Positions 1-13,113 of a stretch of DNA of 64,000 nt are shown here, one piece after another. The position numbers and the translations under genes were made by a program. This DNA is from Nepenthes gracilis. Its lineage: Eukaryota > Streptophyta > Magnoliopsida > Caryophyllales > Nepenthaceae. Under the pieces are notes generated by a model. That model was not told where the DNA came from, searched no databases, and saw only the letters and a program-made list of their open reading frames with translations. The DNA is taken from the NCBI GenBank assembly GCA_033239525.1, contig BSYO01000013.1:5108501-5172500 (forward strand), written 5' to 3'. The stretch's first letter is position 1. Each line of letters opens with the position of its first letter.

Positions 1-713
1 AGGAGTTCTGAAATAATGGGCCAAGAGTAATTGCCAACTTTTACAATTATTTGTCTGGGACAACAGTCTGGTAAAAAAGGATACGCAGATGAGCAATCAT
101 ATTTTCTGTTTATGCCTAAGAATGTCTGCAGCATTTTTTTTTTCTTTTAAATATTGGATCATTTGTCCCATGCTCTGCAGTTTCTGGAATTGGGATTTTT
201 CACATGAACACTGAATAAATTGCATTGCACTTTATATACGAACAGTAATCAAACCAGAAATTCTATTTATGGATGTATACCGCCGTCCATAATTGCCCTA
301 TTCCATTGATGTATTGTGCTTAATATGTATGCATTTAGTTGTGTTAGATTCTGATGGGTTTCAATACGATTGATTGCATGTTCCAGTTTTTCTGCCACAA
401 TGCGAAGATATTTTTTTCTCTGGTATTACATATTGTAAGAAATTCTAGTGTGGCTTCGTCTGTTATCTTAGCTCTTGCAAGGTGAAGTCCTTGTCTTGTT
501 ATATTTATCAAGGAATCCGTTTTCATCAAGAACACTGACATTGATATGCTGATTGACTCAATAGGTATCAGATCATTTGTAATGGAATGTGTTCTTTCAT
601 TCTTTTTTGAACTTTTACTGTTATGTGATGGGCCATAGTACTATTGATATTCACAAGCCTATTTTTATGCTCCTTAGTAAGGAATAATTAGTGAATTTAT
701 GATCTACAAACAG
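1..713 (+). other. Intron (3' part) of the VPS2-like gene
   Basis: AT-rich sequence with no exon that I can recognise. It ends in an AG acceptor at 712-713, directly before the first visible exon of the VPS2-like gene. The earlier exons, which should encode the basic N-terminal helices of the protein, must lie before the start of this window. The short open frame at 344-541 on the minus strand has no family signature and looks random. Confidence 0.6.
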
Positions 714-1799
714 ACATTAAAATCGACACATGCCATGGGAGAGGCAATGAAAGGAGTCACGAAAGCTATGGGCCAAATGAATAGGCAGATGAACCTGCCA
801 TCATTGCAAAGAATAATGCAAGAGTTTGAGAAGCAAAATGAAAGGATGGAACTAACCAGCGAAGTTATGGGTGATGCCATTGATGATGCTCTGGAAGGAG
901 ACGACGAAGTAGAAGAAACAGAAGAGCTAGTTAACCAGGTTCTAGATGAGATTGGTGTTGATGTCAACCAAGAGGTACTTCTTTTGTCTTGGTTTGCCTC
1001 TTCCTATTTGCATAAATTTGCACGGATGGAACCTAAGAAGCACCATCACTTCTCTCGGTCAGCACAGTCACTTTTCTTGGTCCAATGTGCTAGTGTCTGA
1101 CATGTGTTGGACACCAACACACGGCCAGCACTCTCTGTCATTGGTTATATACTCTATTATTATTATTTTTCTTTTTTTAACTTTGATACATTCTAATATA
1201 TTTTGAACACGTTTGTTGTGGTGTAATTTTCTGAAAAATGAGATTCCTAATATCAACTAAAAAATTGGAGCCATTTTATAATTTAGGAGCAATTAAATAC
1301 CTAAGTCACCATTGTCTTCTTTTCGATTCATCTTACAATATATGTTATTATTACCACTCTTTTACATTGTTCACTTACATAATGTTTCTTATAAGTTTTT
1401 CATTATAGATGGCTCAAGGAATATGAATTTTTATTACTAATTTAGTATAAAATATTATTAGTGATTAATTATATTCTCATTGTCTATAAAAAAACTAAAA
1501 ATTTTAACTAATGTTTGGTGCCCTTAATTTTAGAAAAATAATGTGTCATGGTGGTGTTGTTATGTCCTGTATTTAGTGTAGGGATCCATGCTGCTTATCA
1601 TTGCTTTGTTTTTCCACTGAAATCTACACATTTTGCTCTAACTCATCATTTCTTTCTGCAGCTTGTGAATGCGCCCTCTGCTGTTGCATCTGCACCTGTT
1701 GCGAAGGCCAAAGTGGCACAAGCTGAAGCAACCGGGAATGAAGATAGTGGGATTGATGAAGAACTGCAGGCAAGGTTAGACAACTTGAGAAGAATGTAG
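714..1799 (+). CDS. VPS2.1: VPS2/CHMP2-like ESCRT-III subunit, C-terminal two exons (5' partial)
   Basis: Core subunit of ESCRT-III, which polymerises on endosomal membranes, drives budding and scission of intralumenal vesicles and is recycled by the AAA ATPase VPS4/SKD1. Two exons are visible: 714-974 (starting TLKSTHAMGEAMKG, ending DVNQE before a GT donor at 975) and 1662-1799 (after an AG acceptor at 1660-1661, starting LVNAPS). Splicing keeps the frame. The first exon carries the Snf7-type helices with MGQMNRQMNLPSLQRIMQEF and the acidic stretch ALEGDDEVEETEEL. The second ends in ELQARLDNLRRM just before the stop, a good MIM1 motif of the kind that binds the VPS4 MIT domain. The C terminus is complete; the N-terminal half lies outside the window. 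The coding exons show no damage. The 699 ATG is intronic and is not the start. Assignment to the VPS2/CHMP2 subfamily is from recognised motifs; choice of the .1 paralogue is less certain. Confidence 0.9.
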
Positions 1800-4700
1800 T
1801 ATTTATTGTATCTTACCTGAGTAAAGAAGAGTTAGCAGGTTTTATTATTTTAAGCTAAAAATACTCATCCCGTAAAAGAACTTGAAAAGGCCGACTCAAA
1901 AGAACTTGAAAAGGCTAACTCGATGAATATGTGAGCCTTTGAGGCCACCATCCTTTTAAGCCCTAATGTGGAAGGTATAGATAGATAAGGGCAGTTCGAT
2001 ATATATATATATATATATATGAATATTGATACATGTCTTGTTCCTTATAATTTATTTATAACTCTTTTTTTTTGTGTGTGTGTGAGACCTATTTTATTTG
2101 TTTTTTATTATTTTAAATTAAAATAAACCACAATTATTATTATTTTTTAAAAAATGTAGTGTTATAAATGGGTTATTGTGAAGGGATTTTCGTTTGAAAA
2201 TAATCTCCCTGCGACAAATTGGAGTTGTGTTAGGTTGTTCAAACTAGCGTTTGGGACTTCCTAATGAAATTTATTTATTGGGCATCAGAAAGTTTTTAGT
2301 GCTCTACTGCGAATATAATATTAAGCATATAGCCCACGAAATAATAATATGTACGGAAGGAACGCCTTGCATTGTTGGGCTTGGGGTGGAACATTATGTG
2401 GGTGGGGCAGAGGCAATAGATTTAGTATTAAGGTTATGTTTGATTGGAAGAAATAAAAATTTATTTTTTTAATTTTTAAAAATAAATATTTTTTTATTTG
2501 ATTATAATTTAATTAAAAATAAATATTTTTATAAAAATATTTATTTTTATATATGTAAAAATAACTATTCCCATGTTATTGTTATTATTATCATTATTAT
2601 TATTACCATATTATTCTCATTTTATTCTATTTTTTGAGAATAATTATCATATTTTTACCTTATTCTAGTCTAACAATTAAACGTATTATTAGTCTAAAAA
2701 GAGCATTATTTTTTAGAACCGCTCGATCATCAAACGACCAAATATGAGGATCAAACTCAAGGATCAAGGCACTTTTTAGCATTGAAGATTAAAAAGAAAT
2801 GTTTCCTTTTTCTTTTGGGGGGGGGGGAATATAGAAGAGAGTACTTAGATCTTAAATAAACTTTTTGTTAGGTTTGGCAAATTCAAACTAATCTGTGCCT
2901 ATTAGCTCGACCCATCGATATTAAGAGATATCCAAAACTGATCAACACTTGCTAGTAAGGTAAGTATAAATGTGGTTTAATGGATCACGGTTTAGAAAAA
3001 AGTTTCACAATCAAAGCCAAGTTTAAATATGGAGAACTCAAACCGGTTGATCAAACTATTAGATAATTAAGATTTTAGGTTCATACATAGTTAATGGTGA
3101 GCCAGAGTGATAGGTTAAAGGTCGTCGAGTTGATTTTCCAAGCAGCTAGACTGACTCCCTTCCCTTAGCCATTATTTTGTGTTACAACCAATCACCCATT
3201 GACTATACATGATTGGTATGATCCAGTACAAATAGCGCTCACCACGATGTATGACACAAAACATGCTTGGTGGCTGCCAACTTAAATGGTAAGCAACCAA
3301 CCCCACTTTTAGGTTGTGACCTATAACGTTTAGTAAGGTTTTGACACCTTCATAAGAATAGGCATTTTTAAGAAAAAATTTAGAAAAAACAAAACCTTAC
3401 GAATGTAAACTTATATCTACAACTTAAAGCGGACAAGATATTATTATGTGGACTCAAATCGTCATATAATGGTATCAAAGTCAATCCCAATTAAAAGTGC
3501 ATAAATGTAAGCCAGGCTAGTCATGAGTTATGTCATATGTAAATGATATAGTTCTTTAAGCTGTATGGTTTGTGGAAGATGGTTTATAGGATCTCACAAC
3601 ACATGAGAAATGAGAGTGAATGTTTCTTATAGTAAGATTTAAAAATGTATATGATAACAATACTTTCCTGAAAAGTATAGGAAGAATAAAATCGTGTGGA
3701 TATAATCTCATACTTGTGGCCTAAAATTGATAGTATATTATCATATAAATTTGGAACGCTACATAACTCATGTAATAAGAAAATGAGAAATAGCCCCCTA
3801 TGAGGCTACTCAATTGTCTTAAGAACGAGCTCAGAGTCCCTATAAAAGTAAAGCTCTTTAGCACAAAAAGTGCATATTGAATTTACGACTTAAAGGTCAT
3901 TATTTACATTTTCTGTAATCTCTTAATCCTTTAGGGACTCCTTAAATATTTGTTCATACATGAGTTTTGTAATATTTAAGCATGCATACAAAGAAATTAG
4001 GAGTTTATTATCGATAGAACCTCCTTCCCTAAAAAATCATATAGCATAAGACATTATCCATCGCAAGTTTTTTCTTTAACTTCTTTAACCTCGAGCCTTA
4101 TAATTTATTTAGTATTTTATTAATTTGAGTGTCGATTGGTAAATTAAAGAGTCAATCCCAAACCTTTAAACTTTTTTTTGATATGTGACGTATATTATTT
4201 GGGTTCAAAAGATCCAAAAGCCCAATCCAAAATCTATAGTCAAAATTTAGATACAATATATACATGTAATATTTTGGCTATTTTCAATTTAACTAGTTGA
4301 TGTATTGTAATTATGTACATATTTTTCAATATTAATTGCATGATTACTTTATTAGTAGTTCAATCAGAAAATTGAATTAATTAGTAAACTATTGGGTTTG
4401 TGCTATAAATTTAGTAATCGCGTGGTAATTAAGAGTGGGATCTAATGATCATAAATTGTGGGCCTATTTATATGAATTAAATTATTGGAAACCTTTATTT
4501 TCCATGCCCAATTATATAGGAAAGGTAATAGCTAAATTCTAAAATCACAGATTGATATAAAAATGTATGTTAGGATAAATAATTATCGTAGGCTATAATT
4601 TATATTGAATTCTCAGTCAAGTAGGTGAAGAGATGTTGGTTATACTTTTAAAGTGAATGATTAATTTAAGTGTAGGAAAAATAGGAATATTTTGGTTAAT

Positions 4701-5215
4701 GTATAGCTAAGCAAGGGCTCGGTTACCTTAGGGGGAAAAATCCTCAGTCAAATTCACTTATACCAACATCTTTATAGCCATTAGCTAGGTAGTTAGCTTA
4801 TTTTTTGTTAGTCAAAATTTAGGTGGTTATTTGGCTTCTTTTGAGGGTACTTAGTGGCGAATTGTGAGAGATTTGGGCCACCATTTTCCCCTATTTCAAA
4901 TCTAGAGGAGGGAATTAATAGCCCTAGTTTAGCTCTCCCCTTACGATTAGAGAGAAGGTGATCCGAGAGGAAAGAAATCAAGTGAGATATTTAATTTTAA
5001 GACAATTAAATTTCTGATATTTTTTTTTTATTCTTTAGCAATCGTTCATCTTTGTTGCTGCTTACTTTAACTGTTGGAGTGGACAATTTTGATATTAATT
5101 ATAGTACATATATGTTATATATTACATGCAGGTTGTGATAGATGCAAGCCGTTATTTCGTTTGTACTATCGATCATCCCCATACTGTTATGAAATTCTTT
5201 AAGGTATATATATAT
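1800..5215. other. AT-rich intergenic region
   Basis: Downstream of the VPS2-like gene. It holds the 3' flank of that gene, an (AT)n tract at about 1999-2020, an AT-rich dispersed repeat (2440-2600) and sequence without open frames of note. A TATA-like CCTATAAAAG near 3838 sits in a slightly more complex stretch (about 2870-4090) that could be old transposon DNA, but I could not find ends. No gene is supported here. Confidence 0.5.
2440..2600. repeat. AT-rich dispersed repeat, inverted copy at about 30090-30235
   Basis: The block with TTTTTTTATTTGATTATAAT matches the reverse complement of about 30090-30235 in the spacer of the large inverted duplication, with the same order of words over more than 100 bases. 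It contains a perfect 34-bp palindrome at 2515-2548 centred on TTTTTATAAAAA. It may be part of a small AT-rich MITE, but no clear terminal repeat or target duplication is visible. Confidence 0.4.
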
Positions 5216-5992
5216 TGTTGGGATACAACCCACTATTTGAACCATGAGAAAATAAATAACAACACATGACAAATAATCAATAACCACAAATAATGAGGTA
5301 AAACACAATTTTATGTAGAAAACTTTCTTTAATATGAGGGAGAGAAATCACTGAATGATTCATCTAAATATATTTTCACTATACAATATTTTGGTTACAA
5401 AAACCCAAAATATAAGGATTCAACACCTTGTGATAGATAGACTCGACTAATATTGGGTACAAAATAAAAGAGTAGAAATACGACCAGTAAAATATTCTTC
5501 ACAACTCTGAGAACAGTACACCCAAGGTCAACGAAAACTGAAACATGATTCGAAGCTTGATTGGATGTTCAAATCATTCTCTTCTTCATTTTCTCTCTCT
5601 TTTATATTCTTTTCTTTTACTGACAATTCTTACTGGTATGAAAGAAGCAAGCAAAAATTCTCACCTTTTTAACCATAAAACGTATATGATACATTTTTAT
5701 ACTGCAAGTCATACTCTAATGCCCTTGACTCAGCACCCAGTCACTCCTGGACTCGGCACCCGGTCACCCTCAGCATCGGCGCCCAATCACCCTTAGAATC
5801 GCCGTCCGGTCAATCTCAACATCGGCGCTTGATCCTTGGACGTGGATGCCCCCGAACAATCGCTATGCGCGTGAAATGACGCAAACACTGCAATCTTTCG
5901 TCTCAATATGAAACTCATGTGTCCTTGATTGAACCACTAAATGACTCATCAAATGGATATGTATCCATATGAGAGTGATCCATAACCTAACA
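5216..5992. mobile_element. Probable solo LTR
   Basis: A 777-bp block begins TGTTGGGATAC and ends CCTAACA, so it has TG...CA ends with short matching inverted termini (TGTTGGG against TGTTAGG). The flanks are TATAT (5211-5215) and TATAC (5993-5997), a possible 5-bp target duplication with one mismatch. No internal retroelement coding sequence accompanies it, which fits a solo LTR left by recombination. The TA-rich flank makes the target duplication weak evidence. The open frame inside (5545-5796) looks random. Confidence 0.45.
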
Positions 5993-8900
5993 TATACCTC
6001 ACGTAAATTCATGTGAGAGTCATTATCATGAGACAAGCTAATATTAAAGGATTTTATTAATATATTTTAAAATATATAGTTAAATATAATATTAGTGAAT
6101 ATATTATTTTTAATAATTTTAATATTTTCTTAAAGTTATTTATCTTAATTCTATACAATATATTTATCTCTATTACTGATATTATATTGTAAAAATCATA
6201 ATCTTTTTAAAAAAGATATATTATGTCAGTAAATGATAATAATTATTTACCAGTAAAGTAATGTAATTGATACTTGTAAGTTTGCTAGTAATATAATAAA
6301 ATAATTTTAAAAAATATTTAATCATTTTAACTATCTTTTAATCAATATTTATAATTGGTTCGATAATTAAAATATTTTCATTATGAAAGATAGTTAAAAT
6401 AAAACAAAAAGGATATATTATTTTTAATATTTGGTATGTCAAGTTCTATCTTATTGAGTAATCAATCTTCATATTCTAATAACTCAACTGATTTTGTCTA
6501 AATTATTACTCTAAAAAAATGTTAAACAAATGAAATAACATTCTTTATTTTTTCTATATAAGGAGAAATAAATTATAAAATTTAAAATAAAGGTTAATAG
6601 TATGATATATACATCTTGTAAGGAATAATTTATTATTTAAAATCAAAAAATATAATTTAAATAAAAATAATAAAATTATTATTCGAAACATTCTTCAAAG
6701 TGACAAAACAAAATTTTATTAAATATTCTAAATTTATTTATAATAGTTCTAATTATTTTAAAAATTACAAAAGTAGTACGTGGATATTGAAAAATTTTAA
6801 AACAAAATTATTTTTTATACTTCAAATTTTTTAAAATTTAATATATTATAATATAAATATAAGATAAATTATTATGCAATGATGATACATTACTATTTTA
6901 AAAAATATTAGATTTTATGTATTTTAATTCAAAAATTAATTTTTTTTCAATTATAAAAAAAGACGAATGGTTTCACTTTTAACATTTTGTTGAGATATTT
7001 TTATATACTTGAGTTATAAATACTTTTACATATACCTTTTAAATTTGTAGTCTTCCACCATGAAAAAAAGTCTCCCTGACTTGATTATATATTCTATCAA
7101 TCTCTCCCAATTTAACTACATGTTATATTAAAAAACTCTTAACCTTACACCATTTAAAATTATTAGTTTAATTTAAATTAAATATAATTGTTATTTCTTA
7201 CCGTTTTTATATATCTTTTCTAATGTTTTATAATTTTAAAACTTATATATATATATATATATATAAATTACCATTTATTAACCATTAACTAATTTACTCT
7301 CAAAAGGTTGTCATATATTATTAAAATATTTTTTTAAGAGTAGGCCAAAACTAGAAGGAATAGTAGTGATATTTGGGCTAGAACTAGGGTGTCGTCACAG
7401 TATTTCGGATGTATAGATATATTTAATTTATATTTCATAACTAATAATTAATTTATAAGATTATAATATCAATATATAAGTTATAGACAAAAATTAATAA
7501 AATTAATATAAATATATTAATAAATATCACATTAATATCATTTATTATATTACAAAAGTGTAGAGAAGGTGTTGAGTATGTGTTGTGTAAAAGAAGGGGT
7601 ATATATAAATTTTTTTTGAATATTAATTATTTTTTTAATTTGGAGGTTAACAGTGATTTTTGACCATTGACCCCTTGCCCTTCTAAAAGGTCATTTGACT
7701 ATTTGGTTTAAGTGGTCACAGGATCATTTTTAAGTTAAAAAATTATGCCATATGTCAAAATTCTTGTAGGTTGCCTATTGTACGATATAGTATAATCTGA
7801 AGTATTAGACCATGCTAATAGTGGCCTAATATTATTCATCACGAGTCATACTTAGCATGACCAATTTAACACTTTTAGAATAAATGTCAAAAATAATTAT
7901 ATAATAAAAAATTGACAAAAAATTAAGTGTTTGAGGAATCGAATTCAACGCTAAATAGGTACTAGAGGCACGCTTATACATGTTTTAAATGAAATATTTA
8001 TATATGATAAACGCTTATACGTGATTTGGGTAGAACAATTTCTAATTAAATTGCGCACAAGGGGCGTTGATGCTTGTATGTGCTTGGGTATGGTGCCTGG
8101 TCGATACTTGTATACAGATTTAGGCATAAAAAGCTCCATTCGCCTAATTTGATCATTTTTATGGGAAAATGAGAGAAAAAGAGAGAGGGGAGGGAATAAA
8201 AAGAAGAAAGAGAAAATGTGAAGAAATGTGATTTTAAAACTATTTCATATTAAATTTAATAAATTTTTGAGTTAAAATAAGTGTATTTAAATTTATTTTT
8301 TAATTTATTATTAAAATCTTTTAATTTTTTTTCTAATTTTTGTATATATATATATATATTGAGATTTTATTTATTTTTACCAAATATTTAAAAATTTTGT
8401 TTGCTTTTACTAATTATTTTAGTATTTTGAAGGTCTATGTTTTAGATTTGAGATATTGTAAAGAAAATCATAAAAGTTTTTAGTATTTTGACTTTATATT
8501 TTATTTTTAGGTAACAATTTGATGATAACTCTATTATCTGAAATAAAAATAAGGATCTCACTTTTTTTTTATATTTGAAAAAGTTTTAAACATGTAATAT
8601 ATGATATAGAGCTCTTTAATTTGGCAAAATAAGAACTATTATATTATCAATAAACTACATTTAAACATATTCTAGTATAATATGTGTGCTTAAAGAATTT
8701 AATGAGTTGTATTTTAGTATCAGCTAGGACTGATATTTAATTTTCGTAGTTCGATTTAGAATAATATACCATTATGAGATATGTGCGGTCATCTATTATT
8801 GTATATTTGATATTTTAGTTAGATACTTTTTTTACTATAACATTATAATATTGTCTTGATACTAAATAGAGATAATTTGATCATTCCTATAATCGCAATG

Positions 8901-9624
8901 ACTATATTAAATTATGTTGTATATGATATTATTATATAGTATCTGATCCGATTTTTGTTATTGGATAGTAATTACTAATTGGTAAGTTTCATGATTGATA
9001 TATTTGTTATTACTTATTTATTTTGGGAACGTGACATTATATTTTTTTGATACCTATTATATATCTAATGATAAAGGTCATTTGATTTTTGAGGTAAAAT
9101 ACTTATATTGTTGTGACTATCATATTGAGATGACATTTGCAATATTATGGATGACGAGTATTATAGATAATAAGAACATGTTAATGATATAAGTCCTGTG
9201 AGGGCTAAAAAGGTAGTGTGACGGTTTACGTCCTAAATTCTATCATTAATTTAAATATAACCAATTAATCAAATATATAAATAAAAATATCTGGACGAGA
9301 TTCCACGTTGATACCTTGATCGACTTCAAGCATGAATAATAATAAACACATATACAGGACTAAAAAATATCACTACAATATTAGTGGCTTCGACACTAAC
9401 TCCAAATATAATAACGTCGGATCCTATTAAGGATAAATACCTGTCAAAAATCAAAATAAACACATAATCAACTATACCCAATGGAAGCAAAAATAGATCC
9501 AAACAATATCCTTCACAACCTGCGGGCTGGAAACATCCTGTTTCAACCATCACAAACGATACTTCAACACATGACCCATCCCAAACACTAATCTGTCCAC
9601 AGCTGTCACAAAAGCCAACGACAC
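5993..9624. other. AT-rich intergenic region
   Basis: Very AT-rich, with (TA)n tracts near 7243-7264 and 8343-8360, and no open frame that looks coding. It includes one copy of a dispersed repeat family at about 8150-8300. The stretch 9200-9620 is richer in C and continues on the other side of the hairpin MITE (9842-10180); it may be older transposon DNA that the MITE entered. Confidence 0.45.
8150..8300 (-). repeat. Dispersed repeat family, copy a
   Basis: Read on the minus strand it has the order seen in the other copies: a segment like CACTTATTTTAACTC, a long pyrimidine tract (TTTCTTC/TCTCTC words) and then AAATGATCAAA. The sequence beyond it (7960-8140) carries repeated words such as ACGCTTATAC. 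Other copies are near 11255, 19780, 32180 and 42320. Confidence 0.35.
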
Positions 9625-9633
9625 CGGACATCA

Positions 9634-9832
9634 GGATCCAGGGTGGCTGCGACGCGGTTGGGGGGGGTTTGCAGCCAGTAGGATGAGATTGCAGCCGTCA
9701 GATTGAAAAAATCGACGGCTGCATATATATATATATATATGCAGCTGTCGGTTTTCTCAATCCGACAGCTGCAATCTCGTCGTACAGGCTGCAATCCCCC
9801 CCCACCCGCGCATTGCAGCCCCCCTCAGCTCC
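9634..9832. mobile_element. Hairpin MITE, Mutator-like
   Basis: A 199-bp foldback element. The arms run from about 9645-9722 and 9741-9819 and pair for most of their length (for example GAGATTGCAGCCGTCAGATTG against its near complement), separated by an (AT)9 loop at 9723-9740. The termini start GGATCCAGGGTGGCTGC and, on the other strand, GGAGCTGAGGGGGGCTGC. A 9-bp direct repeat CGGACATCA flanks it exactly (9625-9633 and 9833-9841), the target duplication length known for Mutator-like transposons. It has no coding capacity. Confidence 0.7.
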
Positions 9833-10983
9833 CGGACATCATGATACACCATATGGACTAACAACAATGTTGGGAATCCAAAATGCATCACGATTCATAT
9901 CCAGAACTGAACTAATCTAGTCTACAGCAATAAAAATTACATTAAACTTGTCTGAATACATAATATAACAATAACTGAACAAGCACAATGTCCAACTCCT
10001 CTAATTCTTCAATCTTGCTCACTAGGTATGAACTCTTACATCTTTTGTTCATTTGAAGGGTTAGTAAAATAATAATAGAGTGTGTCAAATACTTAATAAG
10101 GTACAATATATATATGCATACTTCAAACTTAAATACATAACAGGAGGGAATAAGAGTCGTGATCTTGTATAAATGCATAAACTCGTACATAAAGTTTTCA
10201 TGATATATTTTCGAATTTCTTATCTTATTCTTAACTATAAAAGTATGCTTAAATCTTACTTTTTTTTAAGGACTAAGGTCGGTAGACCTTATCACCTAAA
10301 AGAGCGGACAATCAAAGACCAAGTTATATATGTTTCAACACAATAAAAAACCATACATTTTTGTTTAAAATCTAGATGTGGGCCATCTATATTTCATTTT
10401 ATAGATGGGGCCTGACACTGCTTTCATAAAACCCAAATTTATAAATGGTCAAAAATTGATATATCATTACACTATTCTAAGACATGCTAAAAAATATTAC
10501 CCACTGAATGATCATTAGTCTAATTTTTAGCTTAACTTAGAAAAAATTCAGCACTTAATTTTAAAATTCTTAATTCTGACCTTTTTGGAGAATTGTTTAT
10601 TAATCTTTACCATAATTGTAAAGTTCCCTTTTATATTTTCATAGTTTCTTCCCATGCGTACTTATTCTTTGTCATACAGTATATAAATAATTCCACAAAT
10701 ACATAACTTCAAGAAATACATGTATAAATATTACATGGGAATTTAGGAAAAATTTGAAAAAAAAAAATAGCTACTGTGCTCTAAACAACGAGCTATTAAA
10801 TTTTCGGACCATAAATCTCACATGCAAAGCATTTCGTGGGGGATTTTTGCACATACAAGGTTTCCACACCATTTTTTGGACATTCCAAACATTATATACG
10901 AAATACAGTGCCAATCATCAAAATAATTGAAAACAGTAAGCTAGGATACTGATTTTTAACATAATATTCCACATAAACCTGGA

Positions 10984-11180
10984 AATCGAAAGAGGAATCA
11001 ACATGCATGTACACTTAACACGCATATTTTTCAAATCGAAAGGCAAAATCAACATGCAAGAACGTTTTACACAATAAATCTTCAGAATTGGAAAGGAAAT
11101 CAACGTGTGTGCGCATGAACTTCGAAATCTTAAGGAAAAATCAACATGGATGTACATTTCACACATATATACTTCAAAAT
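10984..11180. repeat. Degenerate tandem repeat, about 52-bp unit, 4 copies
   Basis: Units start at about 10984, 11034, 11086, 11125 and end near 11177. Each has a core of AATCGAAAGGxAAAATCAACATG followed by a short variable part and a CACA..TTCA tail. Spacing is close to 52 bases except for one shorter unit (39). The open frame on the minus strand over it (10918-11166) is a by-product of the repetition. Confidence 0.6.
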
Positions 11181-11254
11181 CGGTATTTTGATGGGTATTT
11201 AAACGAAAATATTTAAAAAAAAAAAGTAAGAAACGAGCAACAAGAGAAGAATGA

Positions 11255-11620
11255 ATTTATAGTACACCTGCTTTAATTTGGATTTACAAATTTCTAGCTT
11301 GTTTTACCTTAAAATTGGGCTTGGAGGCTTTGATTATTTCATTCTCTTCTCCTCCGCTCTTTCTCTTCTCTGCATTCCACAATGAAAAATAATCAAAATC
11401 TGAGCGCGCGGGCTTTTTTATACCTAACTAGTGCTCGAGCACCAATTGAGCTCCCTTCGAGTGTTGGTTCATTAAAAGCATCACTTGGGCAACCACTCAA
11501 GCAAGACCTAGGCACCGGGGTTACTGGATTTGGACTTCGAGCGTGGCTCGAGCGCTTCTCGAGCGCCGAGCTTATGGGAATCAAAGCTCAAGCGTGACTC
11601 AATCCTCCCTCAAGCACGGG
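11255..11620 (+). repeat. Dispersed repeat family, copy b
   Basis: Shares word order with copies at 19780-19940 and 42320-42500: a CACTTACTTTAATTT-like segment, a pyrimidine-rich tract (CTTCTCCTCCGCTCTTTCTC), AATGAAAAATAATCAAAA, a TATA-like stretch, then a zone rich in GCTCGAGCG-like words (11420-11620). It could be a transposon end or LTR of an uncharacterised family. Ends were not found. Confidence 0.35.
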
Positions 11621-13113
11621 TCTAAATCCGAATCCAAATTAATTTTTAACATCATTTTTTACATCCTATGACCTTAATTTTGATCATATTAGTTTAATTA
11701 ATTATAATTAATATAATTTAAAAACTCAAATCTTATGGTTAATATGAAAACGATATGGATATTGTGACCTTGAGTTACTTATCTAACTAATGGGGATGTA
11801 AATACGTTACCTCTGATCACAGTGATAAAATAAGATTCATAAAGATTAATTGATATATTATATTATTATAACATTATATTAAGTTTGATTTTCAAAAGGT
11901 TCATAAGAGGACTTTAGTATTATGAATAATTCAAGACCTTATTGTATTTTTTGTAATTCGTTGGGATCTGGTGAATATCATTGGAAATATCGAGATCTTT
12001 ACCAAGTCGACATCAAGGATGTCTATTCACATCGTTATTGAGTTATTTGATTTATTATGGGGACAGTTGTCCCTATCTATATATTACATATTGTCTAGGT
12101 GTTTATTTTGACAGTTGAGTTTCTTAAACAAACTTGATTTTTGCTATTATTGATTTGAATCAAAATTATCTTTTGAATTTTAAACTCACTCTTGTTACTT
12201 CTTTCTCCCAGAAGAGTTAGATAGAGATAGATGACTCTAAGATTAGAGGAATAGCCACTGGCTTTTAGACCTTAACAAGAGCTATCTATAATTATTTTAG
12301 ATTTTAAATATGTAGTCAGATTGAGAATTTTCAATCCATATTCCCTCCCTACCCCTCCAGTGAATTTTTAATATATGGGATGTTATGGATCTTAGTGGCT
12401 ACATGTTTATACTTACGCTATAAGTTAGACAATGATGTCTTGACATTTATAATTTTCTATGTAATCGGATTCAGGTTCATGTCTGTCACATCCCTACGTA
12501 TACCGGTCTTCATTCATCTTAAACACACGAGGCCCTAGCTAGCTTTTGCTCTCTCTTTATGTTGTGTTCCGCTAATACAAATTCTTGTTTCATTCCAGCA
12601 AGCCCTATTGATAAAGATGGTCTAAGAGAAAATTCTGAACGCATCAGAGACAATCCACTGGTGTCATTTTGATAACATGGATGACAATACAATTCTTTGA
12701 AGTATAAGAATCATGTTTTCTGCACCAGAAACAGAAGAAAGAATTAGCGTGCGGGACCGTTTTCCTTCAACTTGAGTTTGCATAGGCGATTTATCCAAAC
12801 ATTCTAGTATTCGTCCCTTTCAACTTCCATCTGAAGTCGTCGGGGAGTATTCGGACTCCGGTCGTCGGTTGATTGTACGATTGGTCGTTGGTGATGGCTG
12901 CCTGGCCCGACATTGTTCTAGTCACACTCATGGCCGCTGCCGATGTGTTCCGGCCACCAGTCAACAACCGATAGTGGCTGGGGGAACTTCATCCAACAGC
13001 CGCCGGCAGTAGGTTTCAGACCGACCACCAACTGTATTGACTATGGGATTGCCCGAGGATCACTACTTTCGACATCTACGGGAAGGGGAATCAGAAATCG
13101 TAAATCCATCTCC

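Larger units (their letters stand above)
9842..13113. other. Intergenic region
   Basis: No supported gene. It contains a 52-bp degenerate tandem repeat (10984-11180), a dispersed repeat copy (11255-11620) and otherwise AT-rich DNA. The stretch 12480-13110 is less AT-rich and without clear features. Confidence 0.4.
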
